Shown here: in pieces, positions 52,070 through 63,458 of the stretch
How positions within the stretch are numbered: the first letter of the stretch is position 1
Layout: the number at the start of each line of letters is the position of its first letter
NCBI GenBank assembly: GCA_037975125.1
Contig: CM075856.1
Span: 7,511,078-7,575,077, forward strand
Origin: Latrodectus hesperus
Taxonomy: Eukaryota > Arthropoda > Arachnida > Araneae > Theridiidae
Direction of reading: 5' to 3'
Length of the DNA: 64,000 bases
The notes under the pieces: generated by a model
The model's input: the letters and a program-made list of their open reading frames with translations, nothing else
Told to the model about the DNA's origin: nothing
Databases searched by the model: none
Made by a program: the position numbers and the translations under genes

Positions 52070-53124
52070 GGCACATGTGCCGTATAATCCAAGGTGCCAA
52101 ATTCTGAGATTGGCGATTTTTTGGCGGGTTTTCTTATGTATTTAGCAACCTCGTTTTTATTAAGTCATACATATGGAGACATAAGAATTATGCAGAAAAT
52201 TCTATTTTGGTAACTCTAATATTTCCTGGGGCCTGAGCAGCTACCAGGCGCGTCGGTAGGCGGTGGATCACCGAACGTCCTGTAGGAATGACAGGATAGT
52301 CTTGAATATAGAATCAGAGGCCGCGAACCAGCTCCCGTAAACCCTGGTGTTATGCGTTCCGTGCCTAGGGCTAATTGGCACCGCGGTATTGGTGTCTTAA
52401 CGGAGCCTCTAGTTGCCTGGCAAACTTCTAGAGTAATTTGCCTTGCCCAGTATCTCAGGCAATGCTGGGTGGACTTATATTACCTGAGCTTATAAATTGT
52501 TATCTTGTGGCTGAAAAGACACAAGAAATAACAATCCTTTCTGCATCTACAGGTGATGCCTCTGAAGTTGACCTTGCTGAAAAAGACAAGTGAACTCAGA
52601 GGCTGTCTTGTAAAGGGGCAGTAATGAATCCTTCACTTGAGGTAGAAATGACCTCCAAACCATCTTCTGGTGAAAGTCAGGAAGCTATCCCTTGTATGAC
52701 TGACTCTCTGACCAGATGGGACTATTTCAGCAAGACCCTATCTGCTGGAAATGTCATACGCAAGAGGAAACGGCAGAGCATATCATTTATGAATGCGAGG
52801 CTCTTGCCCTCCCTAGATTAACCTCTTTAGGCATCATCCATACTAGAGAGTTACACCTAGACTCCATTAAAGGGTTATCGGACTTTATTAATAAAGTGGG
52901 TGACCCGAGCAACTGGAACTAGGAAACATTGGGTTTGGAGTTAATGGTACAAAATGCTGATAAAAGCAGAGGTGCCCAATGACATACAAACCCAATTCTA
53001 AGAAGAAGAAGAAGAACTCTAATATTTCGTCTTCGCGAAAGTCACGATACGTCATCTTGGCAACATTTATTCATCACCGAAAAAATTCAGAATTTGGAAT
53101 CATGGATTATACGGCACCTGTGCC
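52070..53124. mobile_element. TIR DNA element (possible hAT MITE), split by a retroelement
   Basis: The left end GGCACATGTGCCGTATAATC is mirrored by the right end, which in reverse complement reads GGCACAGGTGCCGTATAATC. The matching continues through CCAAATTCTGA. The flanks ATAGTCTT and ATAATCTT fit an 8-bp target duplication with one mismatch, which points to hAT. Removing the 789-bp retroelement leaves a noncoding core of about 250 bp. Confidence 0.75.
52226..53014 (+). mobile_element. LINE-derived non-autonomous retroelement, copy B
   Basis: Starts CTGGGGCCTGAGCAGC and ends AAGAAGAAGAAG. It is bounded by a perfect 14-bp duplication AACTCTAATATTTC (52212-52225 and 53015-53028). It matches copy A (16209-17116, opposite strand) along its length, apart from an internal deletion of roughly 120 bp near 52710. 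Its 3' part encodes QEETAEHIIYECEALALP, the Cys/His tail typical of LINE polymerases. Confidence 0.92.
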
Positions 53125-56100
53125 ATAATCTTAATATAAAACGTTTTCAGTAGGAAGAATTATTGAAAAAATGTAAGTCTTGAAATCCATCAAAAAATAA
53201 TTAAAATTAAATGAATGCGAATGAAACGAATACATAAGTAAAAATAACTTCAGCCATAATTGTTAAAGAAACTGTCTTAACATATATAAAATTCCAAAAT
53301 GCTTTACTCTACCGGTCATTTTGAAAACTATATTATTCTAACTATTTGAAGATCAACTTTTCAACCCAAATAATTTGTTGTTTTGATTAGGATTAATTAG
53401 AAGTTCATTAAATATAGAACCCTTAAGAATCAACCCAATATATTTCAAAATTAACTTCTTGAACATGGTAAAATTTATGTAAAATGTTTTATTCATGAAT
53501 AATTAAATATGTTAATTGGAAACCCCGCAGAAATCCAAATTTAAAAACTGGAATATTAGTACAGAAATGTATTTATTACAAAAAAATTGACGCTTTTTTC
53601 TTTTAAAAACAGAACAAAAATTGTGAAAAAAATATAAATATTATAAACATTTATTTTATAGCATGCGTATGTAAAACATTTCGATTACTTAAAACGATCG
53701 AGATTTGATTATTAAAAATTATTCCTCGACAGTACAATCAAAAGTCTGCTGTTTTATCCTTTATGATGAAAGTAACTTTTTAAATATAAATTAGAAAAAA
53801 AAAAAATGCTTGAGTGAAGAATTACTGTTAGAATAACAATTTTAGAGATACAACGAATTTTTTTTTAAATTTCTCTAAATATATTTCAATAAAACACACA
53901 AAAATCTCGAGAATTCAAAAATATGATAAAAAGTATGATATGATAATAAGAAAAATTCTATCTCTTGAGGGTTCAAGAATTTCCCACATTTAATTACACA
54001 TTAGATTAACTCATAGAATGATTTTAAGCTAATGTACCATTATAAATTCGTGTATTCAATTTTATCATTAGGCTCAAAAGTCTGCATAAAATTAAAATAG
54101 TTTATATAAAAATTACATTTAATTCTTTTGTAATTGATCTTTTTATTTGAATTTATATGCTATGCTGCTTTTTTAAAAATTATTTTATGTTCAGTTAAAA
54201 AATTCACAGTGCTGCCATCTATGCGTAAAATCGTAATCTCAAATTAGTCTAGTGAAACAAAAATTAACCTGAATGAAAAAATAAATAAATAAATAATAAA
54301 AAAAACTTAAATTATGCGAATAAATAAATTTAAACTGCTATTAAAAATGAAATAATATACATACAGTAAAATATTTTATACTATTTTCTGAGGTTTGGCA
54401 TGTTTCTGTAAAATTTAGTCATATTGTTTCGAGTAACTGGTAAGTATTTATATTATTGTTAAAAATGTAAAATTCAAAATATTTCTATAAAATACATGAA
54501 AGAAAAAAAAATAACCAAATTAATAATCTACAAAAGATTGAAGTATACTTTAAAAAATTCACAATTAATTTCTATTTTAAAAGTGCTAAATTCACCGTGT
54601 AGCTTGTGATTTCTTTATCAATTTTGAATTTGTGTCATTTATCTTTAACCAATGTATGTGTGACACAGACTGACTTTTGATGTTAAATAAATATTTTCAA
54701 AAGTAGGTTATCATATTAAATATGTACGATTATGAATATATTTTCAGAATCAATTTACTAAGCATATTTCTCTCAAAGTTTTTCTCGTAAAAACAAAAAT
54801 CGTGTTAATTTGGTTCCTTTCAGTCTTTATTATTTACTTTTCAAATGAAAGAATAAACACTTATCCCCATAAAAATTATTTTTATTAATATCTCGCATTT
54901 TATGTTAATTTTGTACAGGTAAACATTTGAAAATGATGATATACTAAATTATTTGTGAGCACAATAATCAACTTGAAACTTTATAACAAAAATGATGTAA
55001 TTTACCTCTCTAATTACGGAACATCAGTTACGTGTTTGCCCATGAATTATCGATTTTAAACAGGTATTTGAATTCCCTTCCAAAATGACAAACACCGATG
55101 TCAGAATTTCTTAAAAAAATGTTTTTAAATAAAAATTGTTTTAAATTTTGGATAATCATATAAAACTATAAAGACATTAACTCTAGTTTCATCATGTTTG
55201 AAGAATTTAATTCTATGTTACATTTTCACCTCTAGAAGAATAGTTTGGTAGAAATTGCAAGTGGAAGAATTAAAATGTATAACAGTTTAGAGGTAAAACA
55301 AGAAATCAATTTGAGGAACTCATCTAGAAAAAGGAAGGAATAAAGAGATACTAATTTTGTGATTAAGAGTAACATGAAAACGGATTTAGTAAAAAAGTCA
55401 TTCGTTCTTTTTTATTTGAAGAAACAATGACTAGTATTTACATTTAATGTGACAGAATTCAGAGAATTTTAATTACAAAAATCACAAGTTGCAATACAAT
55501 TTATTTCACTATTTAATTTTTAAAAGTAGTGTAGATAGTTTACCAAGTCAAAAGAAATATTTTTATATTATGCACAATTATTTTTTTTTAAATTTCATGT
55601 AAGTAAGTGTAAAAGAAAACCTGTCAATAATCAGTCAAAGTTTTTACAAACGTGAATAACAATGAAAAAAAGTGCGAACACACACACTATATATTTCAGC
55701 AATTTTAATGAAAAAATTTTTAATATAAAAGGTCTCAGATTATGCTTATGATTGAAAAATCCATTAGGAAATTATAACTAACACAATACAATACAATGCA
55801 CATTTTAAAATTTATAGTGCTGCCATCTAGTAAGTATTTTGAGAAAGAAAAGTTCTGAATTTTTTGACGTATTCCACGAGTTCGATTGCTCTTGTTTTTG
55901 AGGTTATTTCTAGATATAGTTTTTTTATGAGCACACATTGTGATGATAGTAGCATTATTTCAATAGTTGAATGAGAAACATATTTAACAATTTTCAAATA
56001 ACAGAAGATAATCTTACAAAATGAATGGATTTCTTAACGATTCTAATGTTTATGTCATTTATAGTACATGGGAAAATTTAAGATTAACTGGATGCATTTC

Positions 56101-56504
56101 AATGAACTCAAAGCAGTATTTGTGACTTTCTTGATTTAAATAATCGAATAAAATCACATCTTAAATAGCACATTAAATACAAAGTAAAATTACAAATTTT
56201 TTGTGGTTTTAAAAGTACCACTTACACTTGCATAAATTGCATTATATTTTCAACTACTTAATCCTTTCAATTAAGAATTGCAGAAAACTAGTTACTTTTT
56301 TGATATTTTAAAGCACGATCATGAGACAAGATAAATAACTGAGTTTGGATTCTGCTCTCTGAATTTCCAAACCGTAATAAGAATATAATTTGTAATTTCC
56401 TCTTCTGACACATATTATTGTGTCAAGAATTAGCTTTTTAACAAAACATTTTTAAAATTAGAAAATTTAATATATTTTTAAGGTGATTAAATAATTTCAC
56501 TTAC

Positions 56505-56736
56505 CATAATCGTTTGATATGAGACTAGCATTGGAAGAGGCAATGTTGAAGTCCGATTTGGCCCTAACAAGCGGTCGTGGGAAAGTATCAAGTTGTGTTT
56601 CTCTTAAATCCATGCAGCTGGTATCAATACTTCTCACTTTCCGGAGGGTATTGTTGTTCAGGTGAGGAGAGTGGTCATAAATGGTGGATGCATTTGGATT
56701 GTCAAGTAAGTTAGCGCATGCGTACTCACTGCAGCT
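56505..56736 (-). CDS. IRSp53/BAIAP2-like protein, linker exon before the SH3 domain
   Basis: The exon runs from TATTCTAG (56737) to TTATG/GTAAGT. It encodes about 77 residues, SCSEYACANLLDNPNAST through LRKVRSIDTSCMDLRET and FPRPLVRAKSDFNIASSN. It is a polar linker with basic-Ser motifs (RKVRS, RAKS) of the kind seen between the I-BAR and SH3 domains, possibly including the CRIB-like Cdc42-binding region, but I cannot assign that from sequence. Phase 0 in, phase 1 out; both match the neighbours. Confidence 0.85.
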
Positions 56737-57967
56737 CTAGAATAGTTATAAATTTTGAAGTTTATTCTGTAATGATTTCTTTGTCAAATATAACTATATA
56801 TCCTTTGCAGTTGCAAAGTTTTACTTGTTAAAATATTAAAACAATTAACGGGAAAAAAATCATGTCTTATCGAAAGGCATGCTGCAAATATGCATTAAAT
56901 GTTATACTGATGGATTTTAATGCTTACTATAATTCATGACAAAATAAAAGATTGAAATTAATAACATTAATCATTAGAGAGATCCAGAGTTTGTTTTTTA
57001 TAGCACACACAATTATCCTCTACATATGATACTTCGGTACAAAGCAATTATAAAGACTAGTTGGTTTTATAGCATAAGCAAACATTTCATATGATGCGGT
57101 TGTAATTTTAGCCTTCAAGTTACAATACGAAAATTTCGAGCATTGGTAAGCTATATCGGTTGGTTATAAACTCGAAAATTGAAAATCTTGTGATTTGAAC
57201 TGTGAAAAGGTGATTTGAATAGCCAAGAATTGGAATATAATTCATTCATTTTTCTGCGAAATGTGATCACACGGTAAAAAATATACAACCTATTAAATTT
57301 TCTGGAGTTAAACATGCGAAGACGGTGTTTATAAAAGAAAAAAAAAGTTAATTGAAACTTTCACGCTGTAAATAAAATATAAGTTATTTTAGAAATTAAT
57401 GGCATAGAGACTCATTTAATGAATTATCAAATATCAAAATGAATCAAAGATTTTATATTTACTTATATTTATTATGAAACTAAAATTAGGACTATAATTA
57501 AAATTTCTTCTATATGATTCTAGTTTTATATTTTTTTCTTGAATTCTACAATATTTTGTTTTCTATTTTTAGTATATTTATATTCTTCCAGTGTATTAAA
57601 AACTATTTCAATTTTTTGAAATTTTTTTGTCTAGTTTTCCAAATTTAATAAGTGACTTTAGAAATTTATCTAAATTGAAAGGATTTTATTTCATACAGTA
57701 AAATGTTTAATCTTACTATTATAAACTAATAATAAAGTTCGATGTCGAATTTGTTAATTAACAAACTGCAATAAAGATAGTACCTTTTTACACATTTTTA
57801 TTTTTAATTTTGCATACCGTAATTTCGAAATAAAAATAATTTTAGGTTATTTCAATTTAAAGCACAAAACATTGTACTTCGATAAATTGTAGCTAACTTA
57901 TTTTTCCAAATTTTACTATAAATGCATATATAATCCTTTTTAAAATAATGGGCTGTTTATATATATA

Positions 57968-58058
<91 letters not shown>

Positions 58059-58076
58059 ATATATATATATATATCG

Positions 58077-58107
<31 letters not shown>

Positions 58108-58143
58108 TATAGAAAATTGAAATGTGAATGTAATTATACGTAC
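56737..58143 (-). other. IRSp53-like intron with a (TA)n tract near its donor
   Basis: A 1.4-kb intron. Its 5' end (the high-coordinate side) carries a long TA repeat starting about 30 bases after the donor. No other feature is visible. Confidence 0.9.
57957..58112. repeat. (TA)n microsatellite with ATCGAT interruptions
   Basis: About 155 bp of TA repeat with a few TCGATA interruptions. It lies within the intron of the IRSp53-like gene, close to the donor of the exon ending at 58144. Confidence 0.95.
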
Positions 58144-58254
58144 CTTATAGTTGTTAGATGCTGGAAAAAGTTTGTCAATAGGTTCTGGCAGAGATTCTCT
58201 ACTTTTTGCGATATCCTCCCATTCTTCCAGGTGATGTTGCAGCAAAGATTGTCC
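58144..58254 (-). CDS. IRSp53/BAIAP2-like protein, end of I-BAR (IMD) region
   Basis: A 111-bp exon between acceptor TTGGGTAG (58255) and donor TATAAG/GTACGT (58144). It encodes [20 protein letters not shown], then [17 protein letters not shown]. This aligns with the last helix of the human BAIAP2 I-BAR domain (GKELLAQKLPLWQQACADPS, then KIPERAVQLM). The I-BAR domain bends and bundles membranes at filopodia. The bulk of the domain should be encoded by exons beyond this one, mostly outside the window. In and out phase are both 0. Confidence 0.9.
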
Positions 58255-59405
58255 CTACCCAATAAACAAGGGTTGTTTCATTATAATACGAAACAATATA
58301 ACTTAGTCAAATTTTTCTAAATAGTTTTCTTATTTTATAAAATTAAGATAATATTTTCACGCAGTGTGATGAAAAAGTATAAAATAATTTCTTTTTTAGT
58401 AAGACGAAATTATTTTAATTGAATTACTAATTCTTTTATTACTGTCATTATCATACTTAGAAAAAGGCACATTTACAAAGAAAACATTGTTTCATCTCTC
58501 CATTTTTAGGTGCTTATGACTATCCTTTGACTATTTGCATTTCTAATCAATAGACTTGTAACCTTGTGACACGACAACAACTAAAAATACTGACGGGTGA
58601 GAGCACACCAGATATTAACTGAAAATTAGGGATCAATTAGCTGTTTTGGGTGCATGATTAAGTTTTAATTTGGCTTGTAGATGATTTTCAAGTGAAAATT
58701 AGTTCTGCAAAGGCAAATTGTTCAAAACATTCCAGCAAGCCGTAGAAATACTTTCGTCCGAGATTACAACCGAATCCTGGAATTATTGAGAGAGCAGAAG
58801 ATCAGATCATTCAGCGCAGCGGTAGTAGCATGGTCTAATTTATTGGCACTGTTTGTTATTTTTTACACACTATAACTATTTAGAATGGTACTTAAAACTT
58901 GATGTTGAGTTATGAAGTTTACTTGGTTAAAATTGAGGAAAAAAAGTAAAAACAAGGATTGCTGTTAAGAAAATTGCATAAAAATAAGCTTCACTAAAAC
59001 CAATTGTAGTTAAGAATTGCTAAAAAAGAGAAACAGCAATTCTTTTTCAGGATCATCTAATAATGATAATCAATAAATGTCTGTAAATTAAAAAAAATCT
59101 GTAGAATAATTAAATATTGTTAAAATAACTAGTTGAAAATGTAGAAAGTAAATTTTAAATTAATTTTAACACTTTCATAAGATGGAATAGATTTTATCTA
59201 TAATTGAGCATATTTTATATATTTTATCTATGCTGCTAATGAATTCATCAATGAAATGAAAATTTCATAAAAGGGATTATGGTGCTCTGTTAAATGGAAA
59301 ATTATGCTAAATATATTTTTCTTTAATTTTATCAACTTGAAAAATTTTTACCAAATGCTGTTCTAAAATTACGTACCAAAGTCGAATTCGAAGTAGATGA
59401 TTTGA

Positions 59406-59558
59406 TTTTGTAGCCATTTTTTTTTTCTACGAGGTCTAATTAGATAATGGCATTTTAAAATGGGTTCCAAACTACTACAAACATCCAAGCCATAGCGAGA
59501 ATCGAATCCATGAATTATTAAGCATCAGAGTGCTTATCATTTCGTTGCCAACTCTACA
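59406..59558 (-). mobile_element. Decayed SINE family 2
   Basis: Reversed family-2 order: TTTTGTAGCCATTTTTTT, GAGGTCTAATTAGATAAT, GGTTCCAAACTACTACAAAC, GAGAATCGAATCCATGAATT (B-box side), and CATTTCGTTGCCAACTC (A-box side). Confidence 0.75.
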
Positions 59559-60139
59559 TTAATAGCTTGTAAATATGTTGTACAAAAGACAGATGATGGA
59601 TTACTTTTATAACAAATGAGTTATAATAAAATTAACCAATTATTAAAATAAACAAAAACTCAAGTTATATTCATCAAAATTGTATATATATATATATACA
59701 ACAAATATTATCTTTTAAATTATTGGTACCACTTCACATGATTTTTAGTGAGAACTGGTTTCATCAGTGTGAACAAAAGTACGCTTACATACATAGAAGA
59801 GTAGGTGAATTTGATCATAAAATGTGACTAGGTTTCCTTTATTTATATGTACATTATGGTAAAACTCTTCGCTGATGAAATAGGTGCTAATCGATGGTCA
59901 CTAAAATTAAAAAGAAATTTGTAATGAGAAATTAATGAGTTAATAATTCTGCTTTGAAATCTTTGTATGTTCTTTATAGAAATTAATGTTCTTTTTAAGC
60001 CACTCTATTATTACTCCAGGAAAAAGCCATTTAATATTTTTAATTTCATGTTACTCATAATATGTAGCAGAATGTATAATCATAATATCTATGTAACAGA
60101 ATTATATTTAACAGAATATATTGCCTGTAAAATATTTTT

Positions 60140-60179
60140 CATGTTCCACTAATAAAAACTTATTTATTAGTGGAACATG
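60140..60179. repeat. Perfect 17-bp inverted repeat (hairpin)
   Basis: CATGTTCCACTAATAAA and TTTATTAGTGGAACATG are separated by a short AT loop. A few more flanking bases pair (TTTTC/GAAAA). Confidence 0.9.
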
Positions 60180-60988
60180 AAAATTAATTAAAATATGAAT
60201 GTGTGGAATGGAAAATGGAAAAATAATTAAAATGCGAATGGAATAGAAAAAAAATTAAAATATGAATTTTGATGTATGAAAAAAAAACTCAAGCTAATAA
60301 TATTGCACATATTTAGGATAATTAATCCATACACTATAATACTTATCTATTTTTACATGCGAAATTGATAATCACCTACCAAACAGAAATAAACATAAAA
60401 TTACTATTCCATGTTTTTCTATTGTTTTAGAAGCAAATACAATACAGCTTTCATAAAATATTATAAGGACTACTATTTGAAATATTTTTAAAAATGATGA
60501 TTTACTACAAAAAATCTATGCATATGATATGAAATCAAATTTGACTGAGTAAAATTACAAAAATAAATCTATTATGCAAATTCACATTTTGTGCACTTCT
60601 GAAGTGCGGTAACAGAATTACTAAACCATTCATTTCAAGCAATAGCTAGTTTGCACGATTCATAGTCCGCATAAAGTGCTGATTTATTCAAAATGCAAAA
60701 ATATAACTAGAGGTGAGTATTAAATATTGCTTTTCAATTCTATCGTACATCAGTTAAGAGAATTTCAAGTTCAGATCTGATAGAAAATTGAATGTTCTAT
60801 AATAATTATTTTTACGCAGTCAGCTGCGAAAAAATTAAATTTTTCAATCAATGACTACAAACAGAAAAAGAAATATATTTGGTATTGAATCAATAAAAGC
60901 TACGCAAGAGTCTTGATTTCCATGGGAAATCATACAAGATACTTTTACAACATTTTATACGAACTTTCTGAGTAGAAGGAAATTCAGA

Positions 60989-61692
60989 GTGCAATTTAAG
61001 AACACACTTTCCAGGAGTTTTCAGCTAAGTCAAGGCGTACCACAGGGTTCTGTACTGAGTCCATTCCTCTTTGCTCTTTTTATTGCAGGGATTGAGGAGG
61101 AGGTATCTCGGGGTTGTGAAATTGGTATTTTTGCGGATGATATTATGATCTGGCGTTCTGATAGAGATACAGCATTGTGATAGAAAATGAATTAAATACC
61201 TCGTTGGAGAGAATTCTGAAATTTGCTAAAAATCACAAACTTATCTTTAATCCATTGAAATCTGTTGCAGGTTTCTTTACAACTAACAAACGTCTTTACA
61301 ACTATCAACCTAGGATCGTGCTTGACGGCCACCTGCTTTTATATGAAAAACACCCGAAATATTTGGGATTTACACTTGACCCAGGACTAACCAGCAACAA
61401 TCAAATTGACCATCTAGTGAAAAAAGCAAGAAAGAGACTAAACGTCTTAAAATACATTTCCGGTAGGGACTGGGGGGCGGATGCGTCTACCCTCAGAACG
61501 ACTTACACATCCCTCATTAGACCTTTATTGGAACATGGGTATCAGATCTTACGAACAGCATCTGATACCATTTTAAAGAAACTAGAAAGGATCCAGCTTA
61601 GTGCTGCTCGAATCATTACAGGGTTACGTAATAGCTGCCCTAACGAGATTGTTCTTTATGAGGCTAATCTCCAACCACTGAGTCTGAGATAG
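60989..61692 (+). pseudogene. Non-LTR reverse transcriptase, C-terminal part, frame-broken
   Basis: The frame contains QGVPQGSVLSPFLFALFIA and the active site GIFADDIMIW, here FADD in place of the usual YADD. A stop and frame change near 61180 lead into a second frame holding FNPLKSVAGFFT, YLGFTLDPGLTSNNQIDHL, and YTSLIRPLLEHGYQI. That is the thumb and connection of a LINE polymerase. The chain is not continuous, so the copy is dead. Confidence 0.9.
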
Positions 61693-61943
61693 ACTTCCAA
61701 TATATCAAGATATTTTAGTAAACTATTTAGCTTTGGAGACCAACATCGAACTGCTTCATATTTAAAAGGTTGGAAAAACAATCAAAGACTCAAAAGTGAC
61801 AGCCCCTTTAGCAGAGCAGCCAAACAGAATCTCTTATTTCCTGAGGTTGAATCCTGCCTTTTGGGGCCCCGCCATAGTCCACTAGAGGATCTTTCTAGAG
61901 TTTTCTTTCATGAAGAACTACTGTCCTTCAGTAGTAAAAAGAT

Positions 61944-62756
61944 ATGCATCCAGCACATCTAAAGCAATTGGCTTTGGAAACAATACATAGTTCCCCATTA
62001 GGGGCAGTTCGGATATTCACTGATGGAAGTAAGCAAGACAATGGTAACACAGGCAGTGGAGTCGTGATTGTAACTCCCGACGGCGTTACAAAACTGAACA
62101 GGAGAAACCCAAACTTTTGTTCTGTCTTTAGATCGGAATTGATAGCCATTGACGAGGCCCTAAAATTTATGATCTCGATTAGCAGCACTTGCGACATCTG
62201 GATTTACTCAGACAGCAGGAGCTCCATTCAATACCTAAGCAGATGGAGATGCATTAATGACAAGCTCGGCATGGACATTGTAAACAAACTTAAGAATTAC
62301 TCTTCACATAATGACATTCATCTACAGTGGATTCCCTCCCATGTGGACCTCCACTTCAATGACTTGGCTAAGGAGGGCTCTGCTGAAACAACTGAAAATG
62401 GTGGACTACTTACGTTTAGTGAAATTTTCTCAAAGGTCAAAGCCGAAAACAGCAAGACTTGGAGGATCCCACCTACTCATGACTGGTACGAACAAAACCA
62501 TCCTGGGGCTGCCCTGGAGCTGAAGGGCAATAGGAAATTGCAAACCACCATTACCAGGCTCATTACTGGACATACTCGCACCCTTACATTCGTTCAGGAC
62601 CAGAAAGTGTTCCCTGTGTGCCTCAGGTGTAATTTCCACCAAGCTTCTCCGGACCATCTGCTCTCCTGTCTGGGTTTGGAGAAGAGAGATCTTTTTGAAA
62701 ACCCTGCTCTGGTTCGGGACTTTCACTGGGCGAACGATCTACTGGACTTGGTCTAG
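61944..62756 (+). pseudogene. Non-LTR retrotransposon RNase H domain and Cys/His tail
   Basis: A 270-codon frame starts HPAHLKQLALE and has RNase H catalytic features: Asp in IFTDGSKQ, Glu in FRSELIAIDEAL, Asp in IYSDSRSSIQ, and a further Asp in WIPSHVDLHFND. It ends with a CLRC...DHLLSC Cys/His pattern. The frame is open, but the domain is cut from its polymerase by a break between 61692 and 61944. Confidence 0.9.
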
Positions 62757-62828
62757 ATTGTACTAGATCAAGTGGAATAAGGAACAACACACAACAACAT
62801 TTCATAAAATACTCTTAAAAAGTTTTAC

Positions 62829-62864
62829 CTTTCCGATGAACGAACCTGTAATAGTCGATTTCAT
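62829..62864 (-). CDS. Possible alternative first exon of the IRSp53-like gene (speculative)
   Basis: A 12-codon frame MKSTITGSFIGK starts at an ATG with an A at -3 and an in-frame stop nine codons upstream. It ends AAG/GTAAAA, a donor in phase 0, compatible with the exon at 58254. The joined sequence would read [12 protein letters not shown], faintly like human YHSKGKELLAQK at the same boundary. It does not look like an I-BAR exon. It may be chance; listed because the phase and placement fit. Confidence 0.2.
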
Positions 62865-63458
62865 TTTGCCCAATTTTATGAAATAAGGTTACAATTTATT
62901 CAGCAAATATTAAAGTAATTAATTTCTTAAAAAAGTATTTTCTTTTATAGTTTTTAGTCTTCAAATCCTCAAGTACATAGGATAGCAAAAGAAAAACACT
63001 TTGTTTATTATTTCGCTCATTTTTTGCGCAAGAGGATTGATTCGACCTGAATTTCAGTTGAAAATTGATTCGAAACAAATCTTAAGTTAAATATGAATTC
63101 ATGAATTTTCAAACTGAAGGCCACAGAGCTCTAAATATTCAGTTATTAACTCAACAAAATGAAAATAGCAGATATAGTTTAATGATATAGTTTGAGTGAC
63201 AGCTGATGATACAGAAATGGCAATTGGTAAAGAATTCTTGAATAGTAAAAGTTAATTTACTTTCTTTATATTTAGACGATCAATTATTTTTTTAAATGTT
63301 AATAGATGTAACCTAAATACTTCAAGTTAAAATCCCCTAAATCGTAAGTTTTAATGCAGAAAAATATATATTGGTATCCTCATGTCTAAGTGATGGTCTG
63401 TATAATATTAAGATATATTGAATACCACAATCTCCTTACTTTAAACCACGAGTATATT
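62865..63458. other. Intronic AT-rich DNA with a SINE relic
   Basis: About 63013-63085 has the reversed family-2 tail (CGCTCATTTTTTGCGCAAGA; GATTGATTCGACCTG). Nothing else is recognised. Confidence 0.45.

Larger units (their letters stand above)
52010..56504 (-). other. IRSp53-like intron with a nested transposon insertion
   Basis: A 4.5-kb intron. A TIR element split by a LINE-derived element occupies 52070-53124, about 60 bp from the SH3 exon acceptor. The rest is AT-rich, with two copies of GCTGCCATCTA (54211 and 55819). Confidence 0.85.
58255..60889 (-). other. IRSp53-like intron, AT-rich
   Basis: No exon with an I-BAR sequence is seen. It holds a decayed family-2 SINE (59406-59558), a short (TA)n, and a 17-bp perfect hairpin at 60140-60179. 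Confidence 0.6.
60890..62810 (+). mobile_element. 5'-truncated non-LTR retrotransposon with RT and RNase H
   Basis: From about 60890 the plus strand encodes the second half of a reverse transcriptase and an RNase H domain, then a short 3' tail with AAC-rich repeats. Two or more frame breaks separate the parts. An RNase H on a non-LTR polymerase points to the I/R1/Jockey superfamily, and the sequence is close to elements common in spiders. The 5' limit is uncertain, and no target duplication was proven. Confidence 0.85.

Noticed and set aside
57940..58245. A minus-strand frame with a long Tyr-Ile repeat
   Set aside because: It is the (TA)n microsatellite read through the donor of the real exon at 58144-58254.
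60452..62812. TTTCATAAAATA near 60452 and 62803 as target duplication of the non-LTR element
   Set aside because: The sequence after the left copy is not retrotransposon-like for over 400 bases, so the match may be chance in AT-rich DNA.
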